64,000 nt of DNA. Origin: Daldinia sp. FL1419 (lineage: Eukaryota; Ascomycota; Sordariomycetes; Xylariales; Hypoxylaceae). The stretch's first letter is position 1, and each line of letters opens with the position of its first letter. The DNA lies in the NCBI GenBank assembly GCA_025201765.1, contig MU623382.1:186001-250000 (forward strand), in the 5' to 3' direction. Shown piece by piece: positions 25,142 through 37,634 of this stretch. The notes beneath the pieces were generated by a model. The model had not been told where the DNA came from and did not search any database. It saw only the letters and a list, made by a program, of their open reading frames with translations. Position numbers and translations under genes: made by a program.

Positions 25142-27386
25142 ATGGTTACACATCGCACATTCCATGCCCTATCGCCGACGGGGTTCCATCATGATGAGGC
25201 AAGCAATCGGCATTTTGGCGTTGAAGAGGGCGAAGGGAACAACGCCGCTTACTATGGAGAAGATAGAATGGAAGAACAGGACCGCCTACTCACATCCAGC
25301 AGTGGTAACGTCGATGTAACAGTAAAAGCGCAAACAGTCCCTCAACGTCGATCTCTATGGCTAACTGGTGTCTTCACGCTTGCCTGTGTTGGCACTATCT
25401 TCTCTTTGGTATGGGTAGCTCTAACGCTAGACGTGCACCGCACGGGATCACCGTCTCCTTTGCAAGTGGCACATGAAGTTCCCTTTCGTCGTCCAGACAA
25501 GGACTACGTACTGGATCCCAACTGGAATTTCGAAGCCCCGAACCAACTGCGGAAGTATCAATGGGTCATCATCGACAAAAAAGGAGAACCAGATGGGATC
25601 CTAAAGCATATGATAATGATAGAGGGCCAGTTTCCGGGGCCACTTATTGAAGCTAATGAGGGTGACGTTATCGAGGTCGATGTATATAATTCGGCCTCCA
25701 ACGCCACCGCTATCCACTGGCATGGTATCTTTCAAAACGGTTCAAACTGGATGGATGGGGCTGCGGGCGTTACTCAATGCCCTATTGCTCCAGGGGCCTC
25801 GTACCTCTACAGGTTTAACGTTACTGGCCAAGCCGGTACATGTACGTATTCCCTTCGTCAGCAACTCAGGAATCTCATAAGCTGCTCCATGTAGCAGTGT
25901 TATACTATATCATATCACGAGTTAGATACTGATTCATCATGCAGATTTTTATCACGGCCACCAGGGGGTCCAGGCTTTGAATGGACTCGTAGGACCTCTC
26001 GTGATCCATAGCCGGGATGAAGTGAAGAATAAGCCCATGCCCTATTCGTCAGACCGCGTAGTCTTACTCCAAGACTGGTACTATGATCCAGACACCAGAC
26101 TAATGCGAGAGGTGCTATCTCCGGGCGTTGAGGATGCGCCGATACCTAATACAGCTTTGATTAACGGTGTGAACCAAGCTGGATGCGAAAACCATCCCAA
26201 CAGATGGTGCTCAGAAATACCGAGGGTTCTGCCCGAGTTTGAACTAGCCCCTGGCGAGAACCATAGGATACGATTCCTGAATGTTGGTGGGTTCGCTTGG
26301 TTCCAGCTTGCAGTTGATGGACACGATTCTCTTCCAATCATCGAAGTAGATGGGACGACTGTTGAGCCCACACCCAAGTCTTCGCTAGTTATTGCCCCAG
26401 GACAGCGGTACAGCACGGTCCTAACCGCAAATCAGACCGGAAATGAGGCCTTCTGGCTTCGAGCCAGAATGATCACTTCTTGCTTCGCAAGTCAGACGCT
26501 TCCAGAGAATGGAATCGATGAAGCCAAGGCCATTGTACGCTACCAAACTGATAAGAAAAGGGATAAGGGCCACACACCCCTTCCCCTACCAAACACCACC
26601 TCGGCCCTCCAATACCTCCCAACATGTAAAGACATGAGTTCCACAACCAAACTTTCCCCTTTACCAGCCCAACGAGCCCCAGAATACGCCGACCATTCAT
26701 GGAATCTCCGCGTCAACCTCGCCATCGGTGACTGGCGCTTACAACGAGGCGTCATGAACTCGTCCTCGTTCCGACCAGACCTTACAACTCCAACCCTCCA
26801 CCGAGTCCTCGACGGGCTCGCCCAAAATAAATCCTCCTTTTTCCAAAACGGTATCCTAGACACCGCATTCGACCCCGCCTCCGAGCTCGTCATCTCCCAC
26901 AACGGCGTCGCCGACACCGTAGACCTCATCCTGCAAAACATGGACGAGAACAGCCACCCCTTCCACCTCCACGGCATGCAGATGTGGGTCCTCGGTGCCG
27001 GCCACGGGTATTTCCCGGGGTACGAGGCCCTTGGGCTAAACCCCGAGGGCAGAGGCCTTCTCGACTCCACGAACTCCACCGTCGTCGACAACCCCCTGAA
27101 GCGGGACACCATTACAGCCGAGGGCTTCGGGTGGGTGCTCCTGCGCTTCGTAGCCGACAACCCGGGCGTCTGGCTCTTCCACTGCCACGTCATCTGGCAC
27201 TCGGAAGCAGGCATGGCGATGCAGTTCCTGTCCCGCGTAGACGTTATGAAGGAGTGGAGGTTGCCTAGGCAGGCTACGCGGATGTGTGAGTATCCTGAGG
27301 CGGACTTGACGAGGGGTGCGCCGCCTAAGGATGAGGTTTTCTTTGGGTTTAATAATGAGGAGGAGGGGGAAGGGGAAAGGGGGTAG
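25142..27386 (+). CDS. Membrane-anchored multicopper oxidase (laccase/ferroxidase/ascorbate-oxidase superfamily)
   Basis: Two exons, 25142-25841 and 25945-27386 (103-nt intron, GTACGT donor), giving 713 aa. The N-terminal 70 residues are hydrophilic, then residues about 73-95 form one transmembrane segment, so this is probably a type II protein with catalytic domains outside the cytosol. All four copper motifs are present: HWHG (192-195), YHGH (236-239, rebuilt across the intron), HPFHLHG (571-577) and HCHVIWHSEAGM (646-657). The last supplies the type 1 Cys, with Met 657 in the axial position. The protein should couple one-electron oxidation of a substrate to reduction of oxygen to water. 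The substrate cannot be read from sequence; phenolics, Fe(II) or ascorbate are all possible. Several N-glycosylation sequons occur. The acidic, Glu/Gly-rich C-terminus is unusual. The second half has much more GC-ending codons than the first. Confidence 0.9.
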
Positions 27387-28137
27387 CTTGGTTGATCACC
27401 TCATATCTGGGGGTATAAGATAGGGTCGTTGCTAAACTAGAAACATATTCGGGAGGTTGAAGTAGCTTTTGAGATCACGGTAGATACCATCTGTGTGTAT
27501 GCCTCCTATATATCCCGCTGTATACCTACCCCGGTACCTAGGTAGTTACTGCTAACTATCCTTTTATGTATGTATAAAAACTTATCTTGTAGAAATATCC
27601 CAGTACTTGTCTATATCCTATTTCTAAACTTTAACAATATGTTATGAGGAAGACATATACCCCTATAATCAACTACTTGATCCAATATATATTAAAATTC
27701 AAACGGATCCTACGTTAATGGGGCAGAAATAGATAGAGTTAAAAACATGGTACCATGGTATTAGCATCGCGTTTAACCTTCACAAACCGTTCGATATGAT
27801 TACTGTTTTAATTCATTCGTATTAATGATAGATATACCGGAAACCATCTATGGACCCTTGAAATACCATTCCTCATAGCAGTAGCATAAGCTAACTGTCC
27901 TCACCGGCCTTCTGGTTCCATATGAAGAGAAACAATACACAGCTTTCAGCTCCTGAATCTACCATAGCACACAGCTAGGTGATCAAACAGGCTCCCAACC
28001 TATCTTTGATGCCTGTATCGGATAGCATCTGTCGTAATAATTCGTGACGTACAATGCCTAGCGAGCATTCGGGTCATAGGTAGTATATATCCACCTCAAA
28101 TTCGCCACGCGGTTCCTCCATCGCCTCAATGTAGACT
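27387..28137. other. Intergenic region between convergent multicopper oxidase and glutaredoxin genes
   Basis: No gene seen. Contains one exact TACCTAGGTA palindrome at 27535-27544 and AT-rich 3' flanks. Confidence 0.45.
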
Positions 28138-28962
28138 CTAAGCAGCAGCAGCGCCGTTTTCTTTAGGAACGCTGAAATTCTTGAAGAAGTCGGGGTCTTT
28201 CTCCAGCTCTTCTTTAACCTACATGCGACGTATTAGTTGATGTCTCAGAAACATCGAAGCTAAACAGGGACTCACAATATCTAAACCACCAACCAGTTCG
28301 CCCGCCACCCACAACTGCGGGTACGTCGGCCAATCGGCAAACTTCTTCAGACCTTGTCGCACGTCGTCGTCTGCGAGAATATTGAAGAACCCGTACTTAA
28401 CACTGCGCTCTCGGAGAATATTCACTATCTGGCGCGAGAACCCGCACTTGGGTTCGCTCGGCGTACCCTTCATGAACAACATCACCGGCGCTGCGCTAAC
28501 CAAGCCCGTCAGTCTCTTGTTCATATCCTCCTCAGGCGCCAACATCTCCTCGTCCTTATCAACGCCGTTCTCTCCTGTAACATCCGGCTTGTCGCCATTA
28601 GTAGCTCCCGCGGGCTTGAGCGGGGCGTGCGTCTCGATAGCTTTCCGTAATACGGTGGCATTGCTACCGCTCACGGCTTCGAGGACCTGGTCGTTTCTTT
28701 GAAGGACTACGTAGGGTACGGCGACAACGTCGTAGATCTCGGAAATATCGCTGAGCTCCTCGGCGTTGATGGAGACCCAGCTCGTGGGCGGCTTGTCATT
28801 CCCGGAATAGTCGTTCGCAAGCGCCTCGATGACTTGGGCCATCTGTGCGCATGGCGCTGCCCAAGGGGCGTGGAAGAATATTATGAGGAGGGTAGATTTG
28901 GGGAGGGATCCAACGTGGGTTTCCCACTCGCTTTGGGATGTGATCTCCTTCACCAACCCCAT
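28138..28962 (-). CDS. grx4: Monothiol multidomain glutaredoxin, Grx3/Grx4 type
   Basis: Two exons on the minus strand, 28276-28962 and 28138-28218 (57-nt intron, GTGAGT donor), giving 255 aa. The N-terminal thioredoxin-like domain (residues 1 to about 115) keeps only one Cys of the usual pair (WAAPC, C38). An acidic linker follows, then a glutaredoxin domain with the CGFS active site (173-176), the WPTYPQLW motif and GG-D near 225-228. This is the standard architecture of nuclear/cytosolic Grx3/4 proteins, which bind a [2Fe-2S] cluster with glutathione, deliver iron, and control iron-responsive regulators. Length fits the family (about 250-280 aa). Splicing replaces the intron-encoded tail by a C-terminus of VKEELEKDPDFF type, as in orthologues. 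It lies next to the multicopper oxidase, in convergent orientation. Confidence 0.93.
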
Positions 28963-30022
28963 CTTGTCGTCGGTATTGTAATCGTTTCGATTGGAAGTTG
29001 TAGTAGTGGATAAACTTCTGTGTTGTGTTTGTATGGGTATAACGTATAAGTAATCCGTAGATTATATCAACTCGGTAGTGAACTCGTTGGTGGTGTATTT
29101 GGGGTATTTGGGAGGGAAAAAAGTGGTTTACTGGATTAGTTTGCCCCTCCGATAGATGCGCCGGTTTGGATGGAAGTTTAAAGGTTGGAGGTAGGTTAAT
29201 AATGCTGTACTAATGTCCAATGGAGGGGCAGTTGATTACCTTTTCGCATTAGGTTAGTTAGGGATCTTATCTACTAGCGCAGTCGAAGTCTCCCGAAACT
29301 ATTGCGTCATTTTAGGTGATTCTCATATGGGGAAGTAGTAGCTGTTCTGCTGTTTCAAGGAGAACATTACCTTTCGTTACAACGTTTGTCATTTATTAAG
29401 TCGCTATCGAGAAAAAAAACAGATATAGCATTTTGGTTGTTACTAGAATAATTGTTTGAATTGAATCTTGATATTCATTCCTTGGTTTCGTGTAGTCATA
29501 GTTATAATATAATATAACTACCTTACATTTGAACTCACCATTTCCATTCAAGTGGACATTGTAACTACATACCCAATAAGTCTTTAAAAATACTACAAGT
29601 CAAGTACTCGATTTATTAGTCATGGCTTTCGACTTTATCGGAAGCTCCTGGTTTTGCCTTGTAACTTACCTCCTACAGGTTAGTCGACAAGGCTTGGTAA
29701 CATACTATGTAGGTATATAAAATATAAAAACCGAGATATTGACGGGACCGGGTATCACCGGCTTCATGGACTATTAGAGGCAATTGTATTCTGTAAACCT
29801 GGACGAATGAATAACGCCGTTGCTGCTAAATATATAATTATATTTCCTAGAAGGTCTGGAACGCATTTGTAGCGGTTTATAAGACCTTCAATGCCCCCTT
29901 GCGCTACGGTTCGTGGGATAGATATCTCTCCTATAATCCAAAAAAAAAAAAAAGAATATAGGCTAGTACTCAATGCAACGCCGTCTGGTTCCTATTTCGA
30001 AACAGCCTTCTCTACTTGCCTA
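28963..30022. other. Intergenic region with the grx4 promoter
   Basis: No gene seen. A 69-codon minus frame at 29764-29973 rests on a poly-T tract and has no features. The segment nearest 28963 should hold the grx4 promoter. Confidence 0.4.
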
Positions 30023-31183
30023 CTAATCTGTAAGTTGGCTTAAGCTAGCCGCGGTAACCTGTGACCCGTTGGCGTTATCCTGATTATTCTCCAACGCCGC
30101 GCTTTCTTCGTCCTTCTTGGTCATTCGGGCCTTGGCCTCTGCTTCGAGGACCAATTCGCGTCGCTGCCACCAGTCTTCCTCAATTTGAATGACCTGATCC
30201 AACAGAGCCTCCTTCTCTAGCCATTCCTGCCTATATGCCTCTTCCATCTCTTTGCATTGCCGCTTCAGAGCCTCGGTGTCCTTCGATGCCCACTTGAGGT
30301 TTGCCACGCATAGCTTATACAGGGATTTCATGTCCATAGTCAGCTCCTTACTAGAAAATCCTTGTTGCTCCGTTAAAGGTGTAAAGAAGTCGGCCATGTC
30401 TGAACCTGCATCCCCGTCATCCACAGCATCGTCTTGACCTGCGGCGTGTGACTGTGGGGTTTTGAGTATAATCTTAAGTTTCCCGGATTTGGGACCGGAT
30501 TGAGTCTGCATCGACTTAGGTACGGGATCAGATGGTCGTAGAGCTTCGGTTTCGTGGACTGTTCGCATATGTTTTGCCAATGCATCGGACCTTGTGAACG
30601 CACGATCGCATTCTGCTGATAATTAGCTACTGCTCTCTTCATGGGATTCAACTTAATAGGAATGAATGGTCTTACCCGGCAAGTAACAATAAAATGGCTT
30701 CTCTCTTGTATGACTTCTCATATGAGCTTTCAGTGCATATCCGCTCGCGTGCGGTAAACTCTTTCTAGGGCAGCCAATCCATTCGCAAGTATATTTTTTC
30801 TGGCGGCTCTCGATATGGTCGTTGTGTATGTGCTCAACCAGTCTGTCCATATTCCCTAAATCGCCTACTCTGCATCCGTCCCAGGCACATACTGTGACCT
30901 GCTCCTGAAACTCATCCTCATCAAGTTTAGCATTGATGGGAGAATTGGGTATGTCGCCCGAAGTGTCCGAAGAGATGTCGCCATCGAGATCGTTGTCCGA
31001 TTCTTGTTCGGGCTCGGGCTCCACGTGGACGGATGAAGATGCTCTAGACCCGTCGCCTAGCTTTTGTCGTTTAGAAGGAGGTGGCGCTGGTTCATCAACG
31101 ACGGTATCATCGAAATCATTATCGGCTTCGGGCGAATCTGATGATAAGGAACTAATTGACGAAGAATCTGATAAAAGGACCAT
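30023..31183 (-). CDS. C2H2 zinc-finger protein, resembles INO80 complex subunit Iec1
   Basis: Two exons on the minus strand, 30676-31183 and 30023-30612 (63-nt intron), giving 365 aa. The start at MVLLSDSSS was chosen over an upstream in-frame Met (31258) because it opens a Ser/Asp-rich acidic region typical of nuclear proteins, whereas the extra 25 residues look like leader. After an acidic linker come three finger-like units: CAWDGC...HIHNDH, CEWIGC...HMRSH and CYLPEC...HMRTVH; the last is restored only by splicing. A basic/Ser linker and a long charged helix with coiled-coil character (around EALKRQCKEMEEAYRQEWLEKEALL, cut here for brevity) follow. Fungal orthologues of this layout are annotated as C2H2 finger proteins related to S. 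pombe Iec1, a subunit of the INO80 remodeller. That link is from memory and not from a search. Confidence 0.82.
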
Positions 31184-32516
31184 CTTGGATCGCGGGCGAC
31201 GTATCAACGTCAAGAGACCAAACGTTAGAAAAGTGTAATGAAGACCAGTCCGCGCCAAAATGAGATCGGTGACGAAAGAACTCTAAGCGCAGTTTTACAA
31301 CTATTAAGATTATTCGATCCTGCCGGATATTTTTTTTGAGGGTGAATTAAAAATCGGTGATAGGTAAAATAGAATTTGTATTGAAGCCGGTTGAAAGACG
31401 AAGGGAGGAAAGAGAAATGTAGTGGCGGAGAAGGGAAAAAAAGGCTGATGAGCTGAGACAGCAATCAACAAGCAATCTCTAAATTATTTCTAACGGGATG
31501 AGATGCTTCTGCGCGCGCGCATTGGCAATGGGTATTGGCCGCGTTGTTGCGATAAGCGCCCAATAACTTTAAAAAATACCTATGCACAATGTGAATAAAG
31601 AACAAATACATAATACCTAGGTAGGTAGGTACCTACATAGTAATATGTCGAGGGATAAAATCAGTATTGTACAATGAAAATTATGAGTTAGGTTTGTTAG
31701 GTAGCAGAGGTTTAGCAAGGGGGTCCCAATGCACTGAAATGGTAGCGTATTAGGCATGAGTATTAGGCGTATTAAGGCGTATTAAGGCGGATTGGGTGAA
31801 GCTGAATGATGCCCCAAGATTCTAAATAATCTAGGTACCTAGCAGCACCTAGTACTCACTAACACATGGAAGAGATGGGGGGCATCACAAGCTCAAGTTC
31901 TGGACTTCGATTGGAGAAAGGTTCAATATTGGGTCTCTCGGTGTTATTCTATTGGTCTAGTCCGAGTACGTACCAAGTTGTAGTTTGTACCGGCTAGAAG
32001 GCGACCCCGAGGACCGGGCACCAAAAAACCAACACAGCCCACTTTCTTTCGTAATGAGTAGCGATTGCTCGCCAGGCACGAATCGAAACTATCGATAAAT
32101 TGGAACTTGACAAGAACTTCCTGCTCTTCTTTTTCTCCGAGCAATGCTAATACTACTTCGACTACTTCATACAACCGCCATCGAGACGAGTTTAAACTAT
32201 CATTAACTAAGGTTACTTTGTTTCGTTCAGGTTGGGGCCCAAGATATTCACTACTCTCTTACTTGAAGTTCGAGTTAAGTGGAGAAATACTTGGAGGCTT
32301 TCTCTTTTCTTTCCCCCCTGGTTCTTCAAGATTGCTAGATTGCTAGATTGCTGGTTGCTGGTTGCTGGTTGCTGTGACATCACCCCCACTCACAATTCGA
32401 ATTTACTCCTTGTGTGTTACTACTTCTAGTGTTCTAGATTATTCAACCCAAAAGTTCGACGTCGACGATAGACGATTCGACTACTATCACGATAGATATC
32501 TTTTCCCTCCCCCAAA
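31184..32516. other. Divergent promoter region between the C2H2 gene and abp1
   Basis: Carries a GC-alternating patch (GCGCGCGC, 31512), an exact TACCTAGGTA palindrome (31614-31623) with a TAGG run, tandem GTATTAAGGC-like units at 31735-31790, and an ATTGCTAG/GTTGCTG microsatellite at 32331-32374 in the abp1 leader. No gene seen. Confidence 0.45.
32331..32374. repeat. Short tandem repeat (ATTGCTAG then GTTGCTG units)
   Basis: Three 8-bp units followed by three 7-bp units in a row, about 150 nt before the abp1 start codon, in the likely leader or promoter. Confidence 0.85.
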
Positions 32517-35051
32517 ATGGCTTCCTTAAACCTTTCTATACACGGTCCCTCGATCAAGAGCAGTTATCAGGGTGTTGTTAACTCTCCAGCTCCGCCTTCA
32601 GGGAGTTCTTCAACATACGGTCAATGGGCTCTATTCTACGTTCAAGCCCCCTTGGCCAATGTTTTCCAAGATACTGGAAGTAAAGAAAGTGTCCTCAAGG
32701 TTCAGTCAACTGGCTCTGGTGAACTCGAGGAGCTTATCGAGGACTTCAGCGAAGGTCGTATCCAATTCGCTTTCCTTAAGGTTAAGGATCCGAATACGGG
32801 TCTACCTAAATATGCTCTCATCGCATGGGTTAGTCTACTTATACCTTCAGGTCGAGGATTACGACGGGTTAGCTGACATGTTATAGTGCGGCGGAGGTGT
32901 TCCCGAGAGGACGAAAGGCTATTTCACGAGCCATTTAAATGCTGTCACCAAGATTCTCCACGTATGTAAATCAGTCTCGGGCTTCGGAACAAGATACTGA
33001 CCAGAATTAGGGATACCACGTTCAGATCACAGCTCGCTCCGAAACCGACCTCGAACCCGCAAATATCCTTCAGAAGGTGGCTGACGCCTCTGGTGCCAAG
33101 TACACAGCGGGTGGGAGTGCACCGGTCAAGACTGGAGGAGCACCTCCTCCAGTCAAGTCGAAGCCTGTCTTCTCTACAACTTCAAACTCGTCTAGTAACC
33201 CCATAGTTGCTGCACGGAACGCAAGTTTACGAAAGACAGATGACGACGGCTGGGGAGATGCACCACAGGTTTCGCGGACTGAGCTTGAAAAGGTGGAGCC
33301 GGCATATAAGCCAACCAAGGTCAACATTGCCGAGCTGACAGGCCAAAAGCAAGAGCCCTCAAGATTCAACGGTTCAAGCCAACAGGATGATAGGCCTAGG
33401 GACGTCATCGGAGGAGGATACCAACCGGTTGGGAAGGTCGATATTGCCGCCATCCGAGCTGCGGCGAAGAACAAGCAGGATGATCGACCAGTACCAGTCA
33501 AGGGTGCTTACGAGCCTGTAGGCAAGGTTGACATCGCCGCAATCCGAGCTAAGGCACAGAAGCCAGCGGGACCCGAACCCACGCCTGAAGCTGATGAGCC
33601 ACCGAAGCCTCTAGCGGAAAGGAGTGCGGCGTTCAACCAGGCCGAGCGTATAACGGAGCTTCCTAAGCCTAAGGTCGCAAAGAAATGGGGCGGCGCAGCC
33701 ACATTCACTGGCACGAAGGCACCTACTCCCGGCGCATTGGGTCTCGGCGGCCCTTCGCCAACACCCGTCACTCCCCCCGTCGGATCCGCCAGCCGAACGT
33801 TCGCCGACCAAGGAGGCAAGACGCCAGCTCAGATTTGGGCTGAAAAGAAGGCACAGCAAAGCTCAGTTTCTGGAATCAGCAACCCTGCAGCGTCCCCCGT
33901 CGCACCGCAAAAGAGCGGAGGGGCTGGTTGGCAAAGCAGCTATACAGGAAAAAGCTGGGCACCGGTCCAGACGGGATCATACAGCCGTGGCATTTCAGGG
34001 CAGAAGACCGGTGAGACCGAGACTAGCCAAGAGGCACCCGCATCCCCAGCGGGAAGCGTCGGCGCTATACGAGACCGTTTCAAGGAAACAACTCAAATCA
34101 TCTCGCCGGCTCCCGCTGCACCAAAAGTCCCGTCACCCGCCGAGGATAACGAGCGAGCGCCACCTCCTCCGCCTTTGGCCTCTCGGCCCTCGGATGGAGC
34201 ACCTACAGGTGGGTTTGCGCTTCCCGGTATGCCTCCACGCCCACCCCCAGTCACAGACGAGGAAGAGCCCGAACGGGAACAAGAGCAGGAATACGAACGA
34301 GAACCGTCACCTGTTCGCGTGGCAGTCCCCGTTCCTCGCGGACCCGAGCCCGAGATCGAACCGGTCCACGAACCTCCCCGATCGCTTCCTATTCGGCCAA
34401 TCGAGCAAGAACTTCCTAAGGAGGAAGATTTACCTGCAGAAGAGGAGACACACGATCCTCGTGCAGCTGCCACAGCCGTTGCCGAGGCCCACTTCGGTCA
34501 TGAACAAGTGGCGGAGGTGCCGGCCGCCTCGAGTGGAGGCAAGCGTGCTCTGATCCAATATGATTACGAGAAGGCCGAGGATAACGAGTTAGAACTCCGA
34601 GAAGGCGAGTACGTCACTAACATTGAGATGGTTGATGAGGATTGGTGGATGGGCACCAACTCTCAGGGTGAGACAGGCTTGTTCCCCAGCAACTACGTTG
34701 AACTTGTCGACGACGAGGCAGAGGAAGCAGCACCGGCACCTACAGCCGGCCACGAAGCACCTCCACCTGCGCCAGCCGCGGCGGCCGAACCCGAGCCAGC
34801 TGCGGGTAGTGGACCTACAGCTACGGCCCAATTTGACTATGAAGCCGCCGAAGACAACGGTAAGTAGCCCTTCCCCAAATAATTCACATATCGATAGGAT
34901 GGCGCGGTTAACATTCTCGACAGAACTCAGCTTCCCTGAAGGGGCTACGATTACGAACTTGGAGTTCCCCGACGACGATTGGTGGTTTGGCCATTACAAA
35001 GGAGACTCGGGTCTATTCCCTGCCAATTATGTGCAACTAGACGGGCAGTAA
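32517..35051 (+). CDS. abp1: Actin-binding protein Abp1 (ADF-H domain plus two SH3 domains)
   Basis: Four exons, 32517-32828, 32887-32961, 33011-34859, 34924-35051 (introns 58, 49, 64 nt), giving 787 aa. Residues 1 to about 140 form an ADF-homology domain (LEELIEDFSEGRIQFAFLKV, GVPERTKGYFTSHL), which binds actin filaments. The middle carries three related segments (AYKPTKVNIAEL, YQPVGKVDIAAIRA, YEPVGKVDIAAIRA), like the repeats of fungal Abp1/drebrin-like proteins, and a long Pro/Glu-rich region. Two C-terminal SH3 domains follow, at about 640-697 (ALIQYDYE...DEDWWMG...GLFPSNYVEL) and 732-787 (AQFDYEAAEDN...DDDWWFG...GLFPANYVQL); the last intron splits the second. Abp1 couples Arp2/3 activation to endocytic actin patches at the cortex. 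Two SH3 domains instead of the single one of S. cerevisiae Abp1 is common in filamentous fungi. Confidence 0.93.
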
Positions 35052-37099
35052 TTTACTATTATTATTGCCTACAAAACGATGCCACGACGGGTATGATAGC
35101 AATCGTTAATTTGGAGGGTTACCTAGACAAGAACCGGCTGACAGCGAGTCAACAGAGAGACCTAACATAGGAAGAGTTTATTTCATTGATCTTTTTTTTT
35201 CTCTTGTAGTTAGCTGAATAAGAAAAAAAGCGGACTTTCATATACGAAAAATCAAACAATATTCCCCCGTATTTTCGGCTTGGTCAAATTAATAAGGCTC
35301 TTCTTCTGATGTCTTGGCATCCCGAATCTTTCAGCCCTACGTGTGATTGGACCTGCTTTTGATACTCCGTTGCTCCATTACACATACATAAACATATAGG
35401 TAGATAGGGTCTTCGGGGTCCTAATCGAACGGGGATATCCGGCTCTGGAGAAATAAGAGTAGACAGATTTGGTTCGTGCCTTACGTTAGTTTCTCTTTAA
35501 TGCAGTAAAGTAGCAATATTGGTAAGTTGCTGGGACCGATTATCTTCCAATTATAAGAGATGAAGGTACCTGTGTACTTGGGTAGGTACATCTAGAGATC
35601 ACATGGGACCTGGAATCATTATTGGAGCTAAGATAATAAATATTGAAACTAACTCGATGGAGGTATATTTGTACATATACCACGTATTGGACGGATATCT
35701 CGGCCTCTCTAGCGCAAACAAAGATGGCCTTTCTTAACCTTTCTGGACCTTTCATATTAGTACTTGACTATTCCTCTGTGGGCTCGAATGGGCTAAGCCT
35801 GGTGGAGTTACCAATAACTACCCATTTTACTACTCAAGCAGGTCTAGCATACTACGTACCCGTACGTGGCTGATGGAAGATGGGAGGCCGCTTGATGTGG
35901 AGTCCTCCCGAAGCTATCAGCATCAAGGCCTCGAGCAGCGGTCTAACGTGTTAACTAACATGCTATGTACGCCCCATCTATTACCTACCAAACGGCCGTT
36001 TTGTTTCTCTTTGTAGTTGTTATATGTTACATGTAACTGTTCGAGATGATATTGTCAGGTACGCAAAGGAGCATTCGACGTTCTACATAACTGTAATGCC
36101 CTTAGGATGCGCACGTACTTACGGGCATAGACATCTATTATATATAAGTGGTTGCGACTTGGTTTATGCGAGATGCAGATTTGTATGCAAGCTTATACAT
36201 AGAATAATTATCAAATAGATAAGTTAGGTAGCTCACATATAAGTCAGTAAGGGGGCTATGAGTTTCAGGTATGACGCGTTTCGAAGACCTTGAGAGGCAA
36301 GACAGTAGCGTACCCAGGTACATCCAATATGTACAATGTTAATGATGATTAGTAGGTAGCCGCTGAGCCACACAGAGTTGCGTGCCGTATAGCCGCACAG
36401 CACTGCAGCAACTACGATAGCGACCATCCGAGACAGCGAGAGAAAGCGCCGGAAATAGTACCATGTTAAACGTACCTTGTAAATGCGCATTCCGCTGAGG
36501 CGCCTGCCCAGCTACCTGCCCAACGTACCTAGGTAGTACCCATTGTAAGTTATCAGTAGTAATTCCAGTCATTGTACAGCGAAGGTACAGGTGTATCCCT
36601 TGAAACTCTTCCAAAGAAGGAACGCATGACCATCGGATCTCAATTCACCTGCAGTTACAGGTCCTATTATCTTGTATCTAGTACTTGAACAATACATATA
36701 AGATAAAAAAGGCTGTTTGGGTTTTTGGTATTTTGACGTTACATATTTGACCCACCGCCTTCTATTTTCCCATTTCATTTACACTTCTTGATCTCAACTA
36801 GTATTATTATTCGAGTCTCTCGTCGTCACCATCAACTTTTTCCCCTTCATTCTTTAATCTTTTCAAGATAACTCGACCTATCCCATCATTTTCAGCGCCT
36901 GGACGCGAAACAAAAACGTATCGATATACGAACAAAAGTAAGTACGGGCGCATTTAAGCTACTAACGATGATTTGATTGAGGCTTTCGAGCTTACGCTCT
37001 TGGCGGATTGATCTGAACGCACCAGCATAGTTCTTGGCTAACTCAAATCTTGTCGTCGCAGAATCCTAAATTCAACCTCCATCCATCAAATCATCCAAG
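35052..37099. other. Intergenic region, 2.0 kb
   Basis: Several open frames of 60-90 codons on both strands, none with domain features. An exact TACCTAGGTA lies at 36526-36535. The right end is the promoter and leader of the CYSTM-like gene, including its leader intron. Confidence 0.45.
36938..37061 (+). other. Probable 5'-leader intron of the CYSTM-like gene
   Basis: A strong donor (AAAAGTAAGT), a GGCTAACT branch-like site and a CGTCGCAG acceptor bracket 124 nt, ending 38 nt before the ATG at 37100. There is no open frame across it. The splice sites are good, but it is unproven. Confidence 0.5.
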
Positions 37100-37634
37100 A
37101 TGGCTAGCAACGATTACTACCATCAACAGGGTCCTCCCCAGGGTTATGGTTACCCGCAACAGCCTCCTCAGGTAGGTCGCAATTCGCTGATTTACTCCAA
37201 CCTTCCCTAGAATGGACATGTCGCGATCCCTCTAAGACACCAAAACCAATCCGCCAAGACAACGTCCTAACTTATGCTGCACCCCGCGACCCCCAAACCG
37301 CTGGGCCAGCACGCAATACCTGGCCAAATGTCGCCTTTATCCTGTATATACGTGGCAGCCTATTTCATTGATACGGGTTATAAATGAAATGTAGAGATAG
37401 ACGGCTAATTTGATTGAATAATAGGCGTACGGTCCTCCTCCCGGACAGTACTATGGACCTCCTCAGGGTCAACCCCAAATGCAGTACCAGCAACAACCCC
37501 CTCAAGAAAGAAAGCAGGGTGGCGGCGGTGGCTGCCTCCAGGGGTGTCTAGCAGCCCTGTGCTGTTGTTTCGTCTGTGAGGAGGGATGCGAGTGCTGTGC
37601 CGACTGTTGCGAATGCTGTTTCGAGATGTGTTAA
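37100..37634 (+). CDS. Cys-rich C-terminal tail protein, CYSTM-like
   Basis: Two exons, 37100-37171 and 37425-37634 (253-nt intron, GTAGGT donor, ATAG acceptor), giving 93 aa. The N-terminal two thirds are Gln/Pro/Tyr/Gly repeats (PPQGYGYPQQPPQ, PPPGQYYGPPQGQPQ). The C-terminal end is a cluster of Cys in a short hydrophobic helix (GCLAALCCCFVCEEGCECCADCC, split by description). This is the architecture of the CYSTM family: a disordered, Pro/Gln-rich head and a C-terminal cysteine-rich membrane-tail module, associated with stress tolerance and metal resistance in yeast and plants. It probably sits in a membrane by this tail. The intron is longer than any other coding intron in the window, except the doubtful sch9 one. 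Confidence 0.85.
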
